In this document: positions 25,893 to 34,700 of the stretch, piece after piece
How the letters are laid out: each line of letters begins with the position of its first letter
Position numbering within the stretch: position 1 is the first letter of the stretch
NCBI RefSeq assembly: GCF_044772865.1
Contig: NZ_CP173029.1
Span: 1,426,001 to 1,490,000, forward strand
Direction: 5' to 3'
Source of the DNA: Algirhabdus cladophorae
GTDB taxonomy: Bacteria > Pseudomonadota > Alphaproteobacteria > Rhodobacterales > Rhodobacteraceae
DNA length: 64,000 nt
The notes under the pieces: generated by a model
The model's input: only the letters and a program-made list of their open reading frames with translations
What the model was told of the DNA's origin: nothing
Database searches by the model: none
Translations under genes and position numbers: made by a program

Positions 25893-26482
25893 TATCGCAA
25901 TTTACATTTCTTTTGAACCAAACCCTGCGCGACCCACGTGAGGGGGCCAATACGTTGCTGGCCCTTGGGATCCCGCGTGAGGCGCTTTGGCCTATGGCGA
26001 TCCTCGTGGTGATCATTGGTGCTTTGATTAGTGGCACTGGTGAAGTTATTTCACCCACGCAGATAGAAGGTATGGAAGGGATTACTGTTCCCAGTCCGTG
26101 GATTCTGGCGCTGATCCAGTTTGGCGCCTTGGTTATATCGATCTTTGCATTGTTCTGGATGGGACGTGCGTTGGACGGTCAAGGCAGTTTGGATGAGACG
26201 ATTTTGCTGATGACTTGGCTGCAGGCCGTGTGGTTGGCAGGGCAAATGGGCGTATTGGTGATTGCCATTGTCATCCCGTCTTTGGCCGTGCTGTTGTTGA
26301 TCGTCTTTGGCCTTTACATGATCTGGTGCATGATCGTGTTCATCGACGTTTTGCATCGGCTTAATTCCATCGGCAAGGCCGCTATGATGCTGGGCTTGAC
26401 CGTTGGGGCGATCCTTCTGGGGATGGCCGTTTTTCTGTCGCTCATCGGAGTTGGATCCACAGGAGGGTTCGCAAATGTTTGA
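25889..26482 (+). CDS. YIP1-family membrane protein, second of two
   Basis: This 197-residue protein has five predicted transmembrane helices. The N-terminus QTLRDPREGANTLLALGIPR followed by membrane segments is typical of alphaproteobacterial YIP1-family proteins. It overlaps the first YIP1 gene by four bases (ATGA) and sufS by eight. The last residues overlap a perfect AGGAGG that serves sufS, so its translation and that of sufS are linked. Confidence 0.78.
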   Translation: MISQFTFLLNQTLRDPREGANTLLALGIPREALWPMAILVVIIGALISGTGEVISPTQIEGMEGITVPSPWILALIQFGALVISIFALFWMGRALDGQGSLDETILLMTWLQAVWLAGQMGVLVIAIVIPSLAVLLLIVFGLYMIWCMIVFIDVLHRLNSIGKAAMMLGLTVGAILLGMAVFLSLIGVGSTGGFANV

Positions 26483-27695
26483 TGTTAATGCCGTAAGGGC
26501 TGACTTTCCGATCCTGTCGCGCACAGTGAATAACAAGCCGTTGGTCTATCTGGACAACGGCGCCTCGGCGCAAAAACCGCAGGTGGTGATCGATGCGATC
26601 AACCGCGTCTATTCTAACGAATATGCCAATGTACACCGTGGTTTGCATTACCTCAGCAACATCGCCACGGATCAATACGAGGCAACACGCGGCATCATCG
26701 CCAAGTTCTTGGGTGCGGCGTCCGAAGACGATATCGTGATGAATTCAGGCACCACGGAAGGCATCAATATGGTGGCTTACGGGTGGGCGATGCCCCGCAT
26801 GGAGGCCGGCGACGAGATCGTTCTGTCTGTGATGGAACATCACGCCAACATCGTGCCGTGGCATTTTCTACGCGAACGCCAAGGCGTGAATTTGAAATGG
26901 GTAGATGTGGATACTGTGGGTGATCTGGACCCGCAAAAAATCATCGATGCGATTACCCCGCGTACCAAATTGGTCGCAATCACGCATCTTTCCAACGTAT
27001 TAGGTACCGTTATTGATGTAAAAACCATCATTAAGGCAGCCCATGCCAAGGGCGTGCCTGTGCTGGTTGATGGATCCCAAGCGGCTGTGCACATGCCTGT
27101 GGATGTAACGGATCTAGACGCTGATTTTTATGCGATTACGGGTCACAAGCTTTATGGTCCGTCAGGCTCGGGGGCGATTTATGTCAAGCCCGAGCGTATG
27201 GCGGAAATGCGTCCGTTCCTCGGTGGTGGCGATATGATCCGCGACGTCACGAAAGAGGCTGTGACCTATAACGACCCGCCGATGAAGTTTGAGGCCGGCA
27301 CTCCGGGGATCGTGCAGATGATCGGTTTAGGTGTGGCGCTGGAATATATGATGGGTTTAGGGATGGAAAACATCGCGGCCCACGAAAACACACTGCGGGA
27401 CTATGCGCGCAGTCGGCTGGATGGGTTGAATTGGCTGAATGTGCAGGGCCAGTCTGCGACCAAAGCGGCGATATTTTCTTTCACGCTGAACGGTGCGGCC
27501 CATGCCCATGATATTTCAACGGTTTTGGACAAAAAAGGTGTGGCGGTGCGTGCGGGACATCACTGTGCGCAGCCTTTGATGGAACACATGGGGGTTCCGG
27601 CCACCTGTCGCGCCAGTTTTGCCATGTATAACACCAAAGCCGAGGTCGATGCATTGGTCGATGCGCTTGAGCTCTGCAACGATCTTTTTGCCTAA
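26475..27695 (+). CDS. sufS: Cysteine desulfurase SufS
   Basis: This 406-residue group II desulfurase supplies sulfur to SufBCD through SufE. MFDVNAVRADFPILSR opens the protein, the PLP lysine is Lys225 in GHKLYGPSG, and the active-site cysteine is Cys364 in AGHHCAQPLM, on a short loop as in E. coli SufS. The ATG at 26475 has AGGAGG eight bases upstream. The usual downstream sufT (DUF59) and sufA genes are missing; a tRNA gene follows. The partner sufE is at 43204. Confidence 0.97.
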   Translation: MFDVNAVRADFPILSRTVNNKPLVYLDNGASAQKPQVVIDAINRVYSNEYANVHRGLHYLSNIATDQYEATRGIIAKFLGAASEDDIVMNSGTTEGINMVAYGWAMPRMEAGDEIVLSVMEHHANIVPWHFLRERQGVNLKWVDVDTVGDLDPQKIIDAITPRTKLVAITHLSNVLGTVIDVKTIIKAAHAKGVPVLVDGSQAAVHMPVDVTDLDADFYAITGHKLYGPSGSGAIYVKPERMAEMRPFLGGGDMIRDVTKEAVTYNDPPMKFEAGTPGIVQMIGLGVALEYMMGLGMENIAAHENTLRDYARSRLDGLNWLNVQGQSATKAAIFSFTLNGAAHAHDISTVLDKKGVAVRAGHHCAQPLMEHMGVPATCRASFAMYNTKAEVDALVDALELCNDLFA

Positions 27696-27742
27696 ACTTG
27701 GGCGTTGCAGGGCAGGACGGCTGGCGCTAAGAAGGCGGTCAG

Positions 27743-27819
27743 GCACCCATAGCTCAGCTGGATAGAGCGCTGCCCTCCGAAGGCAGAGGCCATAGGTTCG
27801 AATCCTATTGGGTGCACCA
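27743..27819 (+). tRNA. tRNA-Arg (CCG)
   Basis: A full cloverleaf is visible: acceptor GCACCCA/TGGGTGC, anticodon stem CTGCC/GGCAG with loop CTCCGAA, T arm with TTCGAAT, and an encoded CCA. The anticodon CCG is at 27777-27779 and reads CGG codons. Confidence 0.95.
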
Positions 27820-27839
27820 TTTCCCCAAAGTCTGGATGC

Positions 27840-27878
27840 AAAAAGGCCCCATGCATTGCACGGGGCCCTTTGTTTTTT
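27840..27878 (+). terminator. Terminator between tRNA-Arg and coxM
   Basis: GGCCCC at 27845-27850 pairs with GGGGCC at 27862-27867, flanked by AAA/TTT and a T-rich tail. It follows the tRNA on the plus strand and also lies just after the coxM stop on the minus strand, so it may serve both. Confidence 0.65.
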
Positions 27879-27889
27879 GTGTGGCCAGA

Positions 27890-28672
27890 TCAGGCAGCAG
27901 CGGTGACTGCGCGGCCTGTCATGACCTTGACCAAATGGGCGCGATATTCTGGCGAGCCGTGCAAATCAGCGATCAGGTCGTCCGAAGGCACGCTGAGCCC
28001 GTCCAAGGCAGAGGCGTCAAAGTTTGCGGTTAAGGCCGCTTCTGCCTCGGTCCAGCGAAAGACGCCGTCGTTTGAGGCCCCGGTAACCGCGACGCGAACG
28101 CCATCGGCGTATTTGGCCACAAACACCCCAACCAATGCGAAACGCGATGCCGGTTGGACGAACTTTTGGTAGTTCGACTTTTCCGGTATCGGGAATTTCA
28201 CGCCAATTACAATCTCGCCTTCGTCCAAAGCTGTTTCAAACATGCCTTGAAAGAAATCATCAGCGGCGATTTCGCGGCTGTTGGTAACGATTGTCGCCGC
28301 CGATCCCAAAGCCGCTGCCGGATAACAGGCGGATGGGTCATTGTTGGCAATGGATCCGCCAATAGTGCCCCGACTGCGTACAGCCGGATCGCCGATCTGA
28401 CCTGCAAGACCTGACAGGCCTGCATAGGTGCCGTCGGCGGCCACATCGGCGTGAACCGTTGCCCCGCCAATATGCAACTGGCCGTTATCATCAACGCAGA
28501 TCCCCTTCATCTCGGCAATTGCGCTGAGCGAGACCAGTTTTTCCGGGCTGGCGAGCCGGGCTTTGAGGGTGGGAATCAGGGTCTGGCCACCGCCCAAGGC
28601 TTGCGCTTCACCACCTAAGGCGGAGGCTGCGTCAGCGATTGTTGTGGGCCGCTCTATGTCAAATGCGTACAT
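27890..28672 (-). CDS. coxM: CO-dehydrogenase-like medium (FAD) subunit
   Basis: This 260-residue flavoprotein subunit has the FAD-binding motifs ALGGGQTLIP near residue 30 and TIGGSIANNDPSACYPAA near 105, as in CoxM/CutM of the xanthine oxidase family, followed by the C-terminal domain. It passes electrons from the 2Fe-2S subunit to the quinone pool or another acceptor. It is the last gene of coxS-coxL-coxM, 13 bases after coxL. This gene order marks form II sets; proven form I operons run M-S-L. Confidence 0.88.
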   Translation of the reverse strand: MYAFDIERPTTIADAASALGGEAQALGGGQTLIPTLKARLASPEKLVSLSAIAEMKGICVDDNGQLHIGGATVHADVAADGTYAGLSGLAGQIGDPAVRSRGTIGGSIANNDPSACYPAAALGSAATIVTNSREIAADDFFQGMFETALDEGEIVIGVKFPIPEKSNYQKFVQPASRFALVGVFVAKYADGVRVAVTGASNDGVFRWTEAEAALTANFDASALDGLSVPSDDLIADLHGSPEYRAHLVKVMTGRAVTAAA

Positions 28673-28685
28673 GTGCTTTTTCCTT

Positions 28686-31055
28686 TCAAGCGTTCTGCAT
28701 GGCTGACCACACGCGGTGCGGGGTCACAGGCATATCGATGTGGGTGACGTTTTTGCCGCCCGATTGCATGGCATCAATCACAGCGTTGACCACCGTAGGC
28801 GGTGATCCGATTGCACCAGCCTCGCCGCAGCCTTTGACACCCAGCGGGTTATGGGTGCAGGGGTTGCCTTGACTGTGATCAACCACATAAAACGGCAGAT
28901 CATCGGCGCGCGGCATGGTGTAATCCATGTAAGACGCGCTGAGCAATTGACCGTTTTCATCATAGGCGGTGTTTTCCAACAGCGCTTGACCGATGCCTTG
29001 GCCCAGACCGCCGTGCACCTGACCTGTTACAATCATCGGATTGATAACATTGCCAAAATCATCAACGGCCGTGAACCGATCCACGGTGACTTTGCCAGTG
29101 TCCGGGTCCACTTCGACCTCGCAACAATAGGCGCCAGAGGGGTAAGTGAAGTTGGCAGGATCATAAAACGCCGTTTCTTCTAGGCCGGGTTCGATGTTTT
29201 CCAGCGGGTATTCATGCGGGATATATGCCTTGAGGGCGACCTCGCCGAAGGTCACTGATTTATCGGTGCCTGCCACTGAAAACACGCCATCCTTCAGCTC
29301 GATATCGCTGTCAGAGGCTTCCAACATATGGGCCGCGATCTTTTTGGCTTTGTTAATGATCTTTTCTGTGGCGCGCACAACGGCAGACCCGCAAACCGCC
29401 AAGGATCGTGAGCCATAGGTTCCCATCCCAAACGGAATTTTGGAGGTATCGCCGTGGACGATGTCGATGCTGGCCTCGTCGATGCCTAGCATTTCGGCCA
29501 CCACTTGCGGGAAGGCGGTTTCGTGCCCTTGGCCGTGGCTGTGTGCACCAACCATTACCGACAGGTTGCCCGTTGCGTTGACGCGTACAGTGGCCGCATC
29601 ATAAAGGCCCACGCGGGATCCCAAGACGCCGACCAGGTTCGATGGTGCGATACCGCAGGCCTCGATATAGGCGTTTACGCCAAAGCCGCGCAGCAGGCCT
29701 TTGGCCTCGGAGGCTTGGCGACGTGCAGCAAAGCCCGCCACATCGGCGACCTCTTCCATTTTGTCCATCAGCGCGTCGTAGTTGCCGCTGTCGTATTCAA
29801 GACCGGCGGCCGAGGCGAAGGGATATTGATCGGGTTTGACAAAGTTCTGACGGCGCAAGGCAATCGGATCCATACCCAATTCGCGGGCGGCTTTGTCGAT
29901 GACCCGTTCGATGGAATAGGTGGCCTCAGGACGGCCCGCGCCGCGATAGGCGTCAACGGGCGCTGTGTTGGTGAACACGGCTTTGACGTTCACATACACG
30001 TTGGGCACCGTATAGTTGCCTGCCATCAACGTCCCATGCAGGAAGGTGGGTGTGGCGGTCGAGAAGTTTGACAAATACGCGCCCACGTTGGCATGGGTTT
30101 CGGTGCGGAAGGCTAGGAAATTGCCCTCTGCATCCAGTGCCAATTCGATCTTGGTCACGTGGTCGCGGCCATGGGCGTCCGTGAGGAAGGCCTCAGTCCG
30201 GTCTGCGGTCCATTTGACTGGACGGTTCAACCGTTTGGCTGCGGCCAGTACCAGTGCTTCCTCGCCGTAGTGATAGATCTTTGATCCAAATCCGCCACCC
30301 ACATCAGGGGCGATCACAGTCAGTTTGTTCTCGGGAATGCCCAGAACAAAGGCCGAAATCAACAGTCGCGTCAGGTGCGGGTTTTGCGACGTTGTGTGCA
30401 ACGTGTATTCGTCGTTGGCACGGTTATATTGCGCCATGGAACAGCGTGGTTCCATCGCGTTGGGCACCAGTCGGTTGTTGACCAGTTCCAACGTGGTGAC
30501 GTGATGCGCGCCTTTAATTGCGGCATCAGTGGCCTCGCGGTTGTCTTCGATCCAGCCCCAATCGAAACACTGGTTGGTGCCAATCTCATCATGCACAAAA
30601 TCGCTGCCAGCGAGGGCTGCTTTCATGTCAATAATGGCGGGCAATTCGTCAATGTCAGCCTCGATCGCCTCGACGGCGTTGCGGGCCTGTTCGACGGTTT
30701 CGGCGATCACAGCGGCATAGGCGTCGCCCACATGGCGGACTTTGCCGTGGGCCAGCACCGGGCGCTTGGGTTCTTTCATCGGTTCGCCATCGCGCGAATT
30801 GATCAGCCAGCCTGCAGGGTTTCCACCCACTTCGGCAAAGTCTTCACCGGTGAAAATCGCCAACACGCCGGGCATGGCGGCGGCGGCTGTTGTGTCGATG
30901 CTTTTGATCACACCATTGGCCACGGTCGAGCGCGCGAATACAGCGGCGGCTTGACCATAGGTGTTAATGTCATCGCTATATTGACCCGAACCGGTCAAAA
31001 AACGAACGTCTTCGCGGCGCAGAGTTGCGGCGCCAATTCCACTATCTTTTGGCAT
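28686..31055 (-). CDS. coxL: CO-dehydrogenase-like large (molybdenum) subunit, form II
   Basis: This 789-residue molybdopterin-cytosine-dinucleotide subunit has the GGGFGSK cofactor loop and the catalytic glutamate in KGCGEAGAIG near residue 744. The active-site loop near residue 367 reads AYRGAGR, the form II signature; proven CO dehydrogenases (form I) have AYxCSFR with a copper-binding cysteine. Form II enzymes are widespread in roseobacters, and strains with form II only have been reported not to oxidise CO, so the real substrate may be another small organic or inorganic compound. No coxDEFG maturation genes are in the window. Confidence 0.9.
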   Translation of the reverse strand: MPKDSGIGAATLRREDVRFLTGSGQYSDDINTYGQAAAVFARSTVANGVIKSIDTTAAAAMPGVLAIFTGEDFAEVGGNPAGWLINSRDGEPMKEPKRPVLAHGKVRHVGDAYAAVIAETVEQARNAVEAIEADIDELPAIIDMKAALAGSDFVHDEIGTNQCFDWGWIEDNREATDAAIKGAHHVTTLELVNNRLVPNAMEPRCSMAQYNRANDEYTLHTTSQNPHLTRLLISAFVLGIPENKLTVIAPDVGGGFGSKIYHYGEEALVLAAAKRLNRPVKWTADRTEAFLTDAHGRDHVTKIELALDAEGNFLAFRTETHANVGAYLSNFSTATPTFLHGTLMAGNYTVPNVYVNVKAVFTNTAPVDAYRGAGRPEATYSIERVIDKAARELGMDPIALRRQNFVKPDQYPFASAAGLEYDSGNYDALMDKMEEVADVAGFAARRQASEAKGLLRGFGVNAYIEACGIAPSNLVGVLGSRVGLYDAATVRVNATGNLSVMVGAHSHGQGHETAFPQVVAEMLGIDEASIDIVHGDTSKIPFGMGTYGSRSLAVCGSAVVRATEKIINKAKKIAAHMLEASDSDIELKDGVFSVAGTDKSVTFGEVALKAYIPHEYPLENIEPGLEETAFYDPANFTYPSGAYCCEVEVDPDTGKVTVDRFTAVDDFGNVINPMIVTGQVHGGLGQGIGQALLENTAYDENGQLLSASYMDYTMPRADDLPFYVVDHSQGNPCTHNPLGVKGCGEAGAIGSPPTVVNAVIDAMQSGGKNVTHIDMPVTPHRVWSAMQNA

Positions 31056-31079
31056 TCTGAATCCTCCCTAAAATCTGTC

Positions 31080-31565
31080 TTATTCGGCGGCGATGGCGCT
31101 GACATCCTGTCCGGATGCGGCCATGATTGCCTTGACGATGTTGTGGTAGCCCGTGCAGCGGCAAATATTGCCCTCGAGATACTCTCGCACCTCTGACACG
31201 GTTGGTTTTGGATTGTCCTTGAGTAGCGCGGCCGTCGACATCACCATGCCGGGCGTGCAAAATCCGCATTGTAGACCGTGATGGTCTTGAAACGCCTGCT
31301 GGATCACATTCAGCGATCCATCTGCATTGGCCTGACCTTCGATGGTTGCGACCTCACTGCCGTCGGCTTCGGCGGCAAACATCGTGCAGGATTTCACGGG
31401 TTTGCCGTCAACATGCACAACACAGGCGCCGCACTGACTGGTGTCGCAGCCCACGTGGGTTCCTGTAAGCCGTTGATCTTCGCGCAAGAATTCAACCAGC
31501 AGTGTTTGGCCATCAACGTCCGCCGAGACCGGCGCACCGTTGATCGTCATAGAAACTTTAGTCAT
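31080..31565 (-). CDS. coxS: CO-dehydrogenase-like small (2Fe-2S) subunit
   Basis: This 161-residue subunit holds two 2Fe-2S clusters. Cys40, Cys45, Cys48 and Cys60 (GCDTSQCGACVV...KSC) bind the plant-type ferredoxin cluster; Cys100, Cys103, Cys135 and Cys137 (CGFCTPGM, CRCTGYHNIV) bind the second. It is the first gene of the S-L-M operon, 24 bases before coxL. Its start faces the RTX gene across 233 bases that contain a 16-base palindrome. Confidence 0.92.
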   Translation of the reverse strand: MTKVSMTINGAPVSADVDGQTLLVEFLREDQRLTGTHVGCDTSQCGACVVHVDGKPVKSCTMFAAEADGSEVATIEGQANADGSLNVIQQAFQDHHGLQCGFCTPGMVMSTAALLKDNPKPTVSEVREYLEGNICRCTGYHNIVKAIMAASGQDVSAIAAE

Positions 31566-31690
31566 TGTAATCCTCCCTTTGGTAATATCTTGGCAGGTTT
31601 TTGATTTCGATCAAGTCGCTTGGCACAGGAAACGCGTTTGCGCGGTTCAACCCATGGGCCAAATGGGGCGATTGGGCTTAGCTGTCAGAT

Positions 31691-31706
31691 TGGGGTGATC
31701 ACCCCA
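31691..31706. promoter_or_regulatory. 16-base perfect palindrome between coxS and the RTX gene
   Basis: TGGGGTGATCACCCCA is a perfect dyad, 126 bases before the coxS start and 93 before the RTX start. The position between divergent genes and the lack of a T-run fit an operator better than a terminator. The protein that binds it is unknown. Confidence 0.5.
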
Positions 31707-31798
31707 GTTGTTTGACGCTACGTTAACCATTAGCCTGCGTCCTAATCTATTCAAACTCACAGCTTGCATTTAATTATTTCGACGAACGGGAGCCGTTT

Positions 31799-34700
31799 AT
31801 GACCAGCCAAGTTCTGACGTACCAAAGTAACCTTAACCAGATCAGTGGCGCATTGGCGTCCACGCGCAGTGCCGTGTCCAGCGCCATTAGCGTTTTGGAT
31901 GTGACCCAAGATGCACTGGAAGCCCTCAAAAAGATCGACACAGACGCAGAAGCGCTTAGGAAAGTGGCCGATGGTTTGGAACTGGCGCTCAAACTGGTGT
32001 CAAAGCTGAGCGGTCCCGTTGGCAGCATTACTAAGGGCTTGAAAACTGCGATCAAGAAGGTCGAAGCGCGGGCGGAAGACGTCAAAGAGGCCGCTGGCAA
32101 AGCCGACAGCAAGTTCTCGCCGTATCTAAACCTTGTAAAGGCAGAAAAGGCCCTTTTGGAAGGCGAGTTGCTGCTGATTGATCAGTCCATCCGCGAAATT
32201 GCGTCGATTGAGGCGGGGCTGGCGGATGCAGTGGATGTGGTCGAAAACACCTATGAGATGGATGATCTTGATCTGTTTTCGGGTGCTATTGCAGGGGCCA
32301 ACAACACTGTGGCTGGTATCAACGCAGGCTACGTCGATACGATTGCAATCATCAACAAAATTGACAGTGCCAAAGCGGCCGTTAGCTCGGCCCTTGCGGG
32401 GGTCAAAGCGCCCGCGCAACTGATCGTCAACGCCATGAACAGCATCAGCACCGTGCTGTCGAAGGTGAATTTCCTCAGTGGTCCCTTGGGTGTGTTGCAA
32501 GACGTTTTGGCCCCAGTTGAATGGGCCTTGGACGCCATCGACTTTATCTACAACAACACTGTGGGCCTTGTGGTCAATCCGATCATTGATGCCCTTGGGA
32601 TTGCTGGTTTGTTTCAAGGGATCCTTGATGCTGTTGGCTTGGGCAATTTACCAAGCCTTAACATCTTTTCCGACTTTGAAGGACCCTTTGACGGGCTGAT
32701 TAAAAAACTGGACGAAGATGTATTCGATCCTTTGATAGGTTTGATCCAAGACCTTGCTGATGAGGTGATTGGCACGGATCTGTTGGGGGCGGTGAATGGT
32801 CCCGCTGATAACAACGGCAATCTTGTGATCGGTGATGATGACAATCCGCCGCCTGAGGACGCTGGCACCGAACTGAATGCGATGGACGGTGAAGATTTGG
32901 TTTCCGGCGGTCTGGGGGATGACACGCTGAACGGTGGCCTTGGCGATGATTTGCTGATCGGGGGGCGCGGCGATGATGTGATCGATGGCGGCGAAGGATT
33001 TGACGGGGCTGTTTTCTTTGGCGAATTCCGCGATTTCCGGTTTTCCTACGGGACCAATGGGGCGCTGACCGTGTCACAGCGGGACGGAACCGGTGGGAAC
33101 CAAGGCACAGATCGCTTGCTCAACATCGAGAAAGTGATCTTTACAGACCAAAGCTTTGACATCGAAGACTTCGAAGATTTCTTTACGGCCCAATCCGACG
33201 ATGGTGAAACGGTTACCGGCAATGAAAACAACAACTACGTCTTCGGGGGGGATGGAGACGACGAGCTATATGGCTTGGCTGGTGACGATTACATCTCGGG
33301 CGGCGCAGGATATGATGAGCTTTACGGGGGCGATGGCGACGACACGCTGGATGGTGGTGATGTTGGCGAAGATTATTTCGGTGGCGCAGGCAATGACACC
33401 GTCACTTACGCAACCTATGGCTGGGGTGGTCGCAACGATAGGGAAGTCACAGCGTCCCTGTTGAATGATCCCTCGCGCACACCCTTTGGCACCAGCGAAA
33501 ACTTCGACAGCATTGAGAATATCACCAACGGTGGCGATGCACGAAGCTGGTTTTGGGGGGATAACACCGACAACATTCTCAAAGGCGGCACCTCCCTTGA
33601 TCGAATAAACGGGTTTGGCGGCGATGACATCATTTTCGGTGGCCAAGGCAAGGATCAATTGGTCGGCGGTGCGGGGAATGACTATGTGGATGGCGGTGAG
33701 GGCGAAAACCTCTTTATCGGTGGGACTGGCAACGACACCTATGTTCACCGTGGCAATAACGATCATGAACTGTGGTACGGCGGTGTCCGTGCCTTTGAAT
33801 GGAGCGATCAGGCCTACAATTGGCGCAGCGTTGAGAATACCGAAATCATAGAGAACTATGATTTTGTCCGCCTCCGCGTCATGGGCTTTCTGGAGCAAGA
33901 CGTCGCTACACTTCTGCCAGCCAGCGTGACGATCAATATGGGAACCTCAACAGTCCAAAAGTTCAACAGCGCTGGCGCGTCTGTCGGTGAGGACACGTTT
34001 ACCGGCATTGATACGGTTACGGGCAGCGAAGGGGACGATACCCTGATCGGCGCTTTGATCCCCACCTATCTATATGGCGGTGGGGGCAATGACAGATTTA
34101 TCGGCCTCGATCGCGACCTCGACGGAAACTACAGTTCCATGGATGGGGATGCTGGGAACGACCTGTTCTACCCCGGGGAAGGCGTCACTCTGGTCACGGG
34201 TGGTTTGGGCAATGACACACTTTTCATCAACAACGACGGGTTTGTTAACTTTGAAGCGGATGATGGGCCCAACGGAGGGCAAGGCTTTGACACCATCAAC
34301 TTCTCTGGCAGCTTGCGGGCATGGGAAAACGTTGATGGCCAGTACAATGACTTCTTTGATTTCCTTGGCTTTAACCCGGGTGACAGCCGCGATCCTATCA
34401 CGGGTGAATACATCGATGTTGATACCAAATCGACCCGTGGAATCGAACAGATCGTGGGTTCAAAATTTGATGACATCCTGCAAACGGGCCACGATGTTAT
34501 CCGTCTGCGCGGCGGCGATGGCAACGACCGCCTGACCCTGACCAATCCCTTTGGGGTGTTTAGCCACAGCGCTTATGGTGATGCAGGCGATGACATCCTG
34601 TTCGGTGGGGCGGGTCTGGAAACGCTTTACGGCGGCGAGGGAAATGACCAGATTTGGACACTATCACTGGATCTTGCCAATACTTCCGCGCAAGGCGGAT

